Assembly (NCBI GenBank): GCA_014529385.2
Contig: CM043955.1
Coordinates: 149,685,640-149,749,639, forward strand
Direction of reading: 5' to 3'
Source of the DNA: Adiantum capillus-veneris
Taxonomy: Eukaryota > Streptophyta > Polypodiopsida > Polypodiales > Pteridaceae
DNA: 64,000 nt
Shown here: positions 55,821-64,000 of the stretch, one piece after another
Layout: every line of letters begins with the position of its first letter
Position numbering within the stretch: position 1 is the stretch's first letter
Position numbers and translations under genes: made by a program
The notes under the pieces: generated by a model
Seen by the model: only the letters and a program-made list of their open reading frames with translations
Databases searched by the model: none
Told to the model about the DNA's origin: nothing

Positions 55821-57757
55821 AGGAAGCATGCCTTATATGCCAAGAAGAGAAAAATGTTCTTTTATGCAAATAGAGGTGCAATATCTCGGATATATTACTT
55901 TTTTCAAAGGTCTTAAGATGGATCCTAACAAAGTCAAAGATATTTTGAAATGGCCTTCTCCCAAAAAATTAAAAGAGCTTCAAATTTTTCTCGGCATGGT
56001 TGGCTATTAAGTTCATTCAAAATTATGCAAAGATAGTTGTCCCTATGACTGACTCGCTGAAGGGTCAAGGTCATCTATTTACTTGGCAAAAAAGCAATTG
56101 AGTAGCTTCAAGAAGCTTAAGACAGCATTAGCTACCGCTCCCCTATTGAAGTCATTGATCTAACAAAACCTCTTATTTTAAACACCGATGCTAGCAATAA
56201 GGTTATTGGTGCATTACTACTTCAAGGGGGTAGACCAATTGCTTTTACAAATAAAAAATTAGATAGTGCTCAAAAGAAATGCTTCGCATATGAGTGCAAG
56301 TTGTATGCCATTATACATGCCCTTCATAGATAGAGGCATTATTTATATGGTGCAGAGTTTGAGGTTGTGTTTGACCATCAGAGCATTAAGTGGTTTACCA
56401 ATCAAAAATAGGTGAGCTAGACCAACAGAGATCCTTCGCGAGTATGATTTCTCTTTACGGTATTGTAACAGTCATTACAATTTGGTCGCCGATGCTTTAA
56501 GCTACATGCCAAAGATAATACTCTTTCTTTCACAAAATTGAGAGTGAATTTTTGACCTCTCTTTGAGGGAGGTGCGAGTACAATCGATTGTACAATATGT
56601 TGTGGAGTCATGTAGAAATGAGGGATCCTTCTCACACTAATGTAGGTGTAGCAATCAACTCTACACACAATTCTTTTTTTCACAAGCAGAACTACAATGA
56701 TGGAAGTTTTTTGTCAATGGTGGATATCTACTCCACAAGGGGAGAGTATATTACCCATGGACTTAGACGCCAAGCACCAAATTCTTTTTTGGGCATCATG
56801 ATAGTCCAAGTGCAAGTCGTCCTGACATTGGGAAGATATATGTAGGCAATTTTAATGGCTAGGTTTACACAAGGCCATACACAAGTATGTGATGAATTGC
56901 CAAACATTTCAAGAAAAAAAGGTTGAGCATTTCAAGGTAGGTGTAATTTTACATCCATTAGAGATTCCAAATAGAAAATTGAAACTTATGTCTATGGGCT
57001 TTATTGTTGGTCTACCTATGATAGTTCATGACCATGACTCTATTTAAGTAGTTAGTAGACCAATTGACCAAGATGAGTAGGTTTATCCTACAAAGACTAT
57101 GATCAAGGCTCTAGAATTAGCAAGGCTACTCATGGAGGACATGTATAATTTATGTTCCCTTCCATCTAATATTGGTAGCAAAAGAGATAAGGAATTTGAT
57201 GGTCATTTTTCTAGAGTAGTGTTCGATAAGCTCATGACTACTATTAACTTTAGCTCAACTGATCATCCTCAAATAGATGAACATATTGAGCAAGTAAATC
57301 ATGTACTAGAAGATATGCTATGAGCCTATGTTACTAAAAATCAAACAGATTGAGAAGACCATCTGCATATTTTGGAATTTGCCTACAATAGTGCAAAGCA
57401 TGTTTCCAAATGATTTAGCCCATTTATGTTCACGCATGGTTGTCAACCTCGGTCTCCTGTTGCCATAGGATTAGCGAATGAATGCAAATATCTAGCAAGG
57501 GATCTTTTCAAAGAATATTTTTATAAGTTGAGGATTGATAAGAGCAATGTTAAGCAGGCTCAAGACTATTATAGAAACTTTGTAGATGAGAAACACAAAC
57601 AAGTCTCCTCCGCAAAGGGAGAGTGGGTGTTTTTGACGGTCTGAGAGCATTCAAAAAGTCAAAAAATTGGCCCTATGACTAAAATTTCACAGGTAGTGTG
57701 ACTTGTTTCAAATTCTTAAGAAGATTGGTGAGCATGCTTACAAATTAGATTCACCAG
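55821..57757 (+). pseudogene. Chromovirus-like gypsy RT thumb, RNase H and integrase remnant
   Basis: 5'-truncated. RT thumb: KCSFMQIEVQYLGYITFFKG and DPNKVKDILKWPSP to FLGMVGY (55858-56010). RNase H: LILNTDASNKVIGALL-like sequence near 56175 and YLYGAEFEVVFDHQSIKW near 56340-56395, then EILREYDFSLRYCNSHYN and VADALSYMP (56430-56510). Integrase core: LTKMSRFIPTKTMIKALELA (57070-57125), SKRDKEFDGHF (57176; SDRD expected), HPQIDEHIEQVNHVLEDML. C-terminal: KGEWVFLTV near 57617 and AYKLDSP near 57738, the usual end before a chromodomain, where the LTR at 57767 begins. It differs from the other gypsies here and is closest in motif style to chromoviruses. Highly degraded. Confidence 0.72.
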
Positions 57758-58489
57758 CGCACTGTTTGTAGCAGGGCTACAATGTCACTTGTGTAGGACA
57801 GACAATTAGTTTAGTTGGTCACAGTTGGTCAGAAGTTCACACTAGACGGACATTCGCTTGGACAGTGACATGTGGCATGTGTTACGAGTGGTGGTCCAAT
57901 GGACACCGTGGCCAGATCGCCACCACCGCAGTTAGCTGGATTGGGATATCTGCCAGCTATTGGTGGCTCTTTAGGAGATACATATGAGTGGTTGGTTCCA
58001 GTCGTGGGTACGTATCATTATCGATTTTGTATGGTTTAGCATCTAGTCTTGAGTCCTAAGTCTAGAGTTTTGCACGCCACTGCTGGCACTCTCCCTGCAC
58101 ATTGGAGCTTCGACACCCCATTACCTTGAGTCCTAAGCTTGGAGCTATGTGTGCTACCAGCCAAAGTCGTATATTCTTTGAGCTTCTCGAGTTCCATTGA
58201 GTTGAGTCTGGAGTTGTGTTCTCAGTGATATCGTGTCTCAAGTCATATTCCACTTCTGTGTTTGAGTCATGTTCATGTGTGATGTTTCTTCTGTTGGAGT
58301 GAGGTTTCATGCATACTGCACTGAGGAGCAGCCACTCTAGAGAGCATGACACCCTTTCCTCTCTACAAGTGCTCTCATTTTTGGCATGCCTAGTGGGACC
58401 TCGATTGAAGTCTCACTCCGTTATGCCTACTGGACAAGGAGCTAGCTAATTAAGATTAAGCTCTCATCTGTGTTTGTCTTAGATTTTTG

Positions 58490-58690
58490 ATCTAGTTTGG
58501 TCTCGTCCAGATTCCCTTTGCCATCTTGAGGTAGTCTCTTGTCTAGGTCCAGCCTGGTCTCGTCCAAGTCTAGCCAGGGGTCTAGTCACTCGTCCTGGTC
58601 TAGCTATCTCTCGTCAAGGTCTAGGAAGGTCTCTTCCAAGTCTAGCCCGAGTAGTCACTCGTCCTGGTCTACGAAAGCCTAGTCCAGTGT
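58490..58690. repeat. Degenerate TCTCGTCCAAGTCTAGCC minisatellite
   Basis: About eight imperfect copies of GGTCT(C/A)GTCC(A/T)AG(T/G)TCTAG-type sequence, ending with two GAGTAGTCACTCGTCCTGG-like copies. Confidence 0.7.
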
Positions 58691-58820
58691 TCAGTCAGTT
58701 CATGTCCAAAAGCTTGGGTGGACTCTTGGTTACTATATGACACATACAAGGTAGTCAAAGGAGTGACAAAGTCCACTACTAAGTCCTCTGAAGTACTACC
58801 ACAGAAAGCGTCAACCATTT

Positions 58821-59835
58821 GTGCCAAGTAGAAGCCCAACAGACCCATTACCCCTACTTTCACCCTCAACCAATTCTACACCTCCCCAGCCACCCCCATC
58901 AATAAACTTCTCATCCCCTATGCTACAGCAAGCCCCAGTGCAACAAGTTCCTCCACAGACAGTCATGGAGGAGCTCACAAGCATTCTAGCTAAGGTGACT
59001 TTCAAGGGTCTCTCCACAGAGAATGTAGATGACCATGCCAGGAGATTTGTCTCCCTCCTCAGGGTTCTTGGGCTCAACAGAGAAGACGCTTACCCAGTGC
59101 TCTTTCCACCAACATTGGATGGCTTAGCCGATAAATGGTATAGTCAGTTTGTTGAAAACAAATTTACAACTTGGGCCACATTACGACGATAGTTTTGTGA
59201 AGATTTTAGGCCAGGGGACTTCCAAGAGAAGGTTTTGGATGAATTTTGTCCAATCTGATGCTCCAGCCAAATGAGACTTTTGCAGAACTTGTGGCTAGAA
59301 CCAAGTCTCTGGTCGCTATGCTTTCTCAGCCAACCGGGTGAATTTATGGTTAAGAAATGGGTAGAGAAGGCTCTTCCCAAAACCTCTCACCAAAAACTCT
59401 GACAGAGTCTCCGACCTGAGCCACTCTGGAGGAATTCATCGCAGTGGCTACTCGGATAGAAGGAGCTAGGAAGATGTTCACCGACTCTCCTCAGGTAGAG
59501 ACCCCCTCAATGTTTTTGGAAAGTCCTTTTGATCCTTTACCTTCTTTACACAAGGAACTGGAAGCCCTAAAGTTACAGCGAGCTATTTAAGAGGAGAGGT
59601 CCTTCTCTCTCAGACAGGAGAAGCCTCCACATCACGGGGCTTTGGACCAGATCGAGCGCGAGCTAGAGGAGCTCAGCTTGCAGCAGGAGACTAAGGCTAT
59701 GGTCTGGTGTAGCTCATGCCGCTCTCCAGGGAACCCTCCACAAGAATGCCCCTTCGGGCTTATTGCCACTTCTGTGAAAAGTCTGGACATGTTCAAAGTG
59801 ACACCCTTGCAGTTATTTAGTCACTTTACTCAGGA
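58821..59835 (+). pseudogene. Gypsy-type gag
   Basis: A proline-rich lead (TPPQPPPSINFSSP) is followed by a capsid-like domain: LAKVTFKGLSTENVDDHARRF, LFPPTLDGLADKWYSQF, TTWATLRR (58980-59190), then, after a TAG and a frameshift, LMLQPNETFAELVARTKSL. This is the retrotransposon Gag pattern. The C-terminal part at 59642-59835 (QIERELEELSLQQETKA, WCSSCRSPGNPPQECPFG) may include a degenerate zinc knuckle without the His. It would have formed particles for this element. Several stops and frameshifts are present. Confidence 0.65.
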
Positions 59836-59839
59836 GTAG

Positions 59840-61230
59840 GTCCTAGTGGGTAGGCACCTCCAAGTGCAACCATGAGAGTCCTATATGATATCACACCCCG
59901 CCGCTCCTCTTATAGATTATAGAAGCCCTCATCTCACCGTGTCCATCTTGGGGTGACATTTATTAGGAGTGATAGTGGATAGTGGATAGTGGATCCGACA
60001 TCAACCTCATGCCTGAGTTCACTATGTTAGCTTTAGGTCTGTAGCCTACACGACCTGCTCCCTTCACAGTTACGTTGGCCAGCTAGGGGACAGTCTACCT
60101 AGTGGGTATAGTGGACAAGGTGCCTTTGCAGGTACCAGTACTTCACCTTTACCTTGGATTTTGTTGTGGTTCGTCTTCCGCAAGTTGAGGGAGGATTTCC
60201 CTTGCTCATCGGTAGACCATAGCTACGCCACACTAAAGCGCTTCATGATTGGGGAAATGACGCTATGTGGATACACAGTCCTAGATCCCAAATGCAACCT
60301 ATTCGCCTAGAAGGAGGCATAGATCCCGTAGTGCAGCAAAGTTTCTTGTCAATGAAAACCAACCCTGAACAAGAACAACCTACTCCACCTGAAGGGTCAG
60401 ATGAAGATCTGTTGGAGTGGTTGGACGCTACCAAGTCTATTCCTTGTTATAGAGTCTCTATTCAATCTCCACCTAAACATACATTCTCCTCCAACACTTC
60501 TATTGTAATTGAACCCTATCATCCCCCTGAGCCACTAGCAAGTGTGCCACCCGAGCTAGTAGCCAGTGTGGCAGTCACAGTGGTAGTGGAAGCCTTCACC
60601 TCGACCTCCTCGATGTCTGATTCTCCCACCAAACCAAAGCTCTCCTTTGTAAATGATAACCTTCCCTTCGACAAGCTTCCAACAAGATGGTTACAAGAGG
60701 TGTATGTAGTCTTTATCTCTATTGCCTTTCTAGTCGTTCTCTGCAGCATACAACGCTTTGGAATTGAGAAGGTGACTTTGGTTTTTGCTTCTGCTCTAAG
60801 GCCTTTGTCACCTGGAATCCTACCATTCTGTCACCATCACCACCCCCACCTAGTCCCTTACCTATCTCCATCCCCTCTCAGCTTGCCTGTATCTACCCTC
60901 CCCTTGTCCCTACCCCCTCTCCTCTTGCCCCTATCTAGCCCAACCCCCTCGCCCCTACCCACCCCCTCACCCTCGCCCCTCTCCAGCTTTCCCTTGCCCC
61001 TACCCACCCCTTCTCACTCCCTCGCCCCTACCCTAATCCCCCTACCCTCCCCCTACTTGCCCCTACCCCCCCCCCCCCCCTCTCCACCTTTCCCTTGCCC
61101 CTACCCACCCCCTCTCTCTCCCTCGTTCCTACCTACTCCCTACTCACCCCCTACTTGCCCCTACTCGCCCCCTCCCTCCCTCCTCGCCCCTCTCCACCCC
61201 TCTTGCCAAACCCCCCTCGCCCCTACCTAG
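59840..61230 (+). pseudogene. Protease with proline-rich extension
   Basis: A retropepsin is read in shifting frames: VDSGSDINLMPEF (59987-60025, DSGS active site), PFTVTLA, VGIVDKVPLQVPVL, and a GRPWLRHTKALHDWGN-like end near 60215-60260. The frame from 60265 stays open for 321 codons: an acidic linker (PPEGSDEDLLEWLDATK), a hydrophobic stretch VVFISIAFLVVLCSI (about 60703-60747) that could be a membrane segment, then a Ser/Pro-rich tail encoded by CCCCTACC-like repeats. RT motifs expected after protease are absent. The open frame through low-complexity DNA may be an accident of its lack of A-rich stops. Confidence 0.5.
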
Positions 61231-61390
61231 TTCCCTCACCCCTATCTAAACCCCCTCACCCACTCTCCCCTACCCACCCCCTCCTCCATACCTACTCCCT
61301 CTCGCCCCTACCCTCCCCCTACCACCCCTTCTCTCTCCCCTCGCCATATTCACTCCCTAGACCACTATCCACCCCCTCAACCCTCAAGTG
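60835..61390. repeat. C-rich pyrimidine minisatellite
   Basis: About 550 bp of imperfect CTCGCCCCTACCCACCCC repeats, almost free of G on the plus strand, with a C run near 61066-61080. The minus strand is G-rich with GGGTAGGGGCGAGGG spacing suited to G-quadruplexes. Confidence 0.85.
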
Positions 61391-61730
61391 TTAGAAGCAA
61401 CTACTATAGGCGTAGAGTGTGAGCATTGGCTTGAAGAAAACCAAGAAATTTTCACAAAGTTTCATTGCGCTCTTTTGGTTATGTTTACACTAGCGTCGGG
61501 ACTTGATGGGAGTTGTTCATCTTGGTAACTTACAACATTGAGGCGGGGTTATTGCTTCTTCAACATATCTTGCAAATATCTACATTGCAATCTTCACCGA
61601 TACCTTCCTCCTAGGAACTCAAAATCTTCTTCAGTCAGAGCGTACTACGTTTTTTCTGCTTGTTCATTGTTCTCTCTAGTTTCAACGTTCTCTCTCACTG
61701 GGACGGTGAGTGGTCTTGTGGCGTGCAACA

Positions 61731-62035
61731 TGTAGCAGGGCTACAGTGTCACCAGTGCAGGATAGACAGTTCGTTCAGCTAGTCAGGAGTTCACACTGGA
61801 CAGACTCTTGCCTAGGAAGTGACACGTGGCAAGTGTTACGAGTGGTGGTCCAATGGACACAGTGGCTAGATCACCACCACCTCAATAGGGAGATAGGCTT
61901 AGCTGGATTGGGATGTATGCCAGCTCTTGGTGGCTCTTTAGGAGATACATATGAGTGGTTGGTCCCAGTCATGGGTACGTATCATTATTGACTTTGTATG
62001 GTTTAACATCTAGTCTTGAGTCCTGAGTCTAGAGT
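61731..62035 (+). repeat. Truncated right LTR of gag-protease element
   Basis: TGTAGCAGGGCTACAG to AGTCTAGAGT; aligns with 57767-58067 with moderate divergence and stops abruptly. No clear PPT precedes it. Confidence 0.7.
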
Positions 62036-64000
62036 GCCAGTGGTAGTGTTGCCTCCTTCGACGCATTTCACCTGGACCACTGCCGATCGGAACAACACTC
62101 CACCTTATGCCGCTATGCAGGTGACAGCCCCACCACAAGGATGACCCTTGATTCACCACCATAATCATCAAGTTAAGCCTTTGCCTCTATGGCCGCAAGA
62201 TGCATCCCTTTCTCTTCTGTCCTATTGACCTCCATTAAGGCTGAATGCTTAATCTACTATTTGGTGAACTTCCCATAGTCCCCGCACCCCTACTACAACA
62301 ATAGTTTAGCACAACCACTTTCTATGGCTAAAGTCACCATCCCAACAACACCCAAATATGTTGCACTCTCCATATTGATTGAACCACAACCTCTAACGCC
62401 TGCAACATCGCCAATTAGCCACCACTCATATGGGGACAATTACATGTTTGCCATTCACTTTGCCCCATTCTTCCTATTGTATCAATCAGCCCTACATGCA
62501 CCCTTTCAAGCATAACATTTTTTTGTTTTCACGTGCATTGGCTTTAGATTCCACCCGTCCTCATTGTGTTGGCCAGTGCCAACCACTTGCACATTGGACC
62601 TCTTGCACTAGGAGCGTCCGGTTATGAAGCACCAAACTTCTCTAATGCATGCCTCTGCAACCTCCTCTTATTGGCCCATTTTCACAAGGCATGTCTCTAT
62701 CGGTTGAAAATAAATTTCAAGTGCTCGCTCCCCAATCCTATGCTACTTCTACTTTTTTTATAAACAATTGTCACCTATGCGCAACACCACCCTCAAGGCC
62801 CTGCCACCTAAATCTCTCGATGTTGGATTGCCTCTCTTTGCCTTGACTATTTGGCTACCCCATTGTCCTCTAAGTGCCACCCTGACCTCTACCCCTACTA
62901 CTCCCATCTCCATTAGCCCTAGTTCACTTCGTCCATCTACTGGATAGTGTATGCAGGCCTCGGGTCACACACTACACATGCCCTACTTGGAAACTGGCAA
63001 GTCGCATGTAGCAAAGTCGATGGTTGCAAAGAAGTGTAAGTGGCCCATGGTCGAGCAGGGAGCAAGCTATGGCAGGTGCATGCTAAGACTTAATCCTAGA
63101 AAAAGTGAGAGAAAGAGAGAGTTGACCTAGAATAGTTGTGGCAAAGCAGGAGTGTAGCCTAGGAGGGCTCACAAAGTAGGGAACACACCTACACATGCAC
63201 GCTCAACTCCACCACTCCCTTCTCGAAATCCGTGAGGGCCGCCGCTCGGCTACGTGGGTAAATTTTTCATGTTTTTGACACTTCGTCTTTTTGGCCCTTA
63301 TCCATGCCCTTAGAGGCAGTTCCCACGATCCCGACCCCTAGCCAAGTATTGTGCATATGCCCTAGCTACTATAGGATACTTCGCAATATTGGAACTTGAA
63401 AGCACAACATTAACTTTCCCACATCATAGAAAGTGATCTACTCAGTTGATCCAATATTATTTTTTCTAAAAAGACAAAAATATAATCTCATTTTTCATTA
63501 GCAAAAGGGTTAGGGACTCTAAAGCCTTAGCCCTTTGGGTAGGCCAAAAAACCCAACCAAACACTAAGACCTTTGCCACAGGCCGGGCAAAAAACTATAT
63601 AACTCTATCACCTAGGAGGCTTTCAAAGCTCAAAACCTAAATGAAGTCTTTTAACACCAATCACAAATATCTTACACTTCACCCAATCTTTTAACATTTG
63701 AGAGAAGAAATTACATCTCGGATATTTGTTTTCCTTTCATTTGTGAAAGTCTTCTTTGTTTTTATGTTGCATGATATGCCTAACATTCTAATCTCCTCAT
63801 CTCATCGCAGGAGAGGTTAGAATATTCAATGAAAGTCTCAACAAAAAGCACTTTTTTTTTTTTTTGCATAACTCACAATTGTGAGATCATTCCAAGCCTA
63901 TATCCATTTTCTCAAACTCATATACAACTAGATTCAAAAGATAGTCGGGTATCATAGTGTTCAAAGTTGAAGCAAAGAAGGTGAGAGCTCACCAAGATCT
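62036..64000. other. Unassigned terminal stretch
   Basis: Short plus-strand frames rich in Pro, Thr and His occur at 62040-62850, but none forms a recognisable domain. There is an A/T-rich stretch at 63440-63480 and a T run near 63850. No LTR, RNA gene or coding region can be supported. Confidence 0.3.

Larger units (their letters stand above)
57767..62035 (+). mobile_element. Gag-protease LTR element without RT or integrase
   Basis: The left LTR starts TGTAGCAGGGCTACA at 57767 and probably ends CTCTCA at 58377, before a PBS-like TTTTTGGCATGCCTAGTGGGAC. Its first 300 bp recur at 61731-62035, where the right LTR is cut short. Between them lie gag, a protease and a proline-rich extension, but no RT or integrase. 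It looks like a TR-GAG-type non-autonomous element, or an element whose pol was deleted. Confidence 0.55.

Noticed and set aside
61095-61394. Second proline-rich frame in the C-rich tract
   Set aside because: Low-complexity DNA without A-rich stops gives open frames in more than one phase; only the frame continuous with the protease is worth noting.
1-64000. tRNA, rRNA, snoRNA or other structural RNA genes
   Set aside because: No cloverleaf with A and B boxes or conserved rRNA block was found; tRNA-like matches are the 12-base primer-binding sites only.

Overview
The window looks like repeat-dense nuclear DNA from a large plant genome. The evidence is Ty1/copia and Ty3/gypsy LTR retrotransposons with plant-type primer-binding sites (an initiator-methionine tRNA complement), 5-bp target-site duplications, long GA/GT/TA microsatellites and GT-AG splice signals. 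A fern, gymnosperm or other large-genome land plant is plausible, but the sequence does not identify the species. I see no convincing intact host gene, no tRNA or rRNA gene and no CRISPR array. Almost every protein-like stretch is decayed retrotransposon sequence.

Layout. 1-934: 3' end of a retroelement with a retropepsin-like domain, followed by a polypurine tract (PPT) and an LTR start. 849-14146: two head-to-tail units of about 6.5-6.8 kb, each with a TATA/(GA)n leader, a dispersed 20-bp palindrome, one long broken ORF without pol domains, a PPT and a roughly 0.9-kb LTR. 14859-15444: a spliced-looking fragment with a coiled coil and RGRGQG repeats. 16036-21288: Copia-1, nearly complete but inactivated, target duplication GAATA. 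21463-22260: an unrecognised minus-strand coding-like fragment. 22622-26487: an LTR-like pair with a PBS and no pol; the left copy carries a 1.64-kb insertion that the right copy lacks.

26800-54700 is a Russian-doll nest. A minus-strand Ty3/gypsy element supplies protease and RT on the right and RNase H and integrase on the left. It is split inside RNase H by a 22-kb composite LTR element (28856-50942, target duplication AAGAT). Inside that composite lie a multi-zinc-knuckle gag, Copia-2 (32499-37641), a gag-pol of a second gypsy lineage, an extra ORF after its integrase, an integrase from another gypsy, and a retropepsin-like domain located after that integrase. The RT of the outer gypsy is split again by a 1.7-kb LTR element (51438-53106).

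55630-64000: a minus-strand scrap of the tandem-unit LTR, a plus-strand chromovirus-like RT-RNase H-integrase remnant, and a gag-protease element (57767-62035) with a proline-rich, C-rich extension. The last 2 kb is unassigned.

The most interesting signals are the order of nesting, which can be read base by base, the retropepsin-like domain downstream of integrase seen in two places, and the repeated palindrome ACATGGATCGCGATCCATGT in the tandem units. Nothing here appears able to transpose by itself as it stands. Coordinates of decayed domains are approximate.
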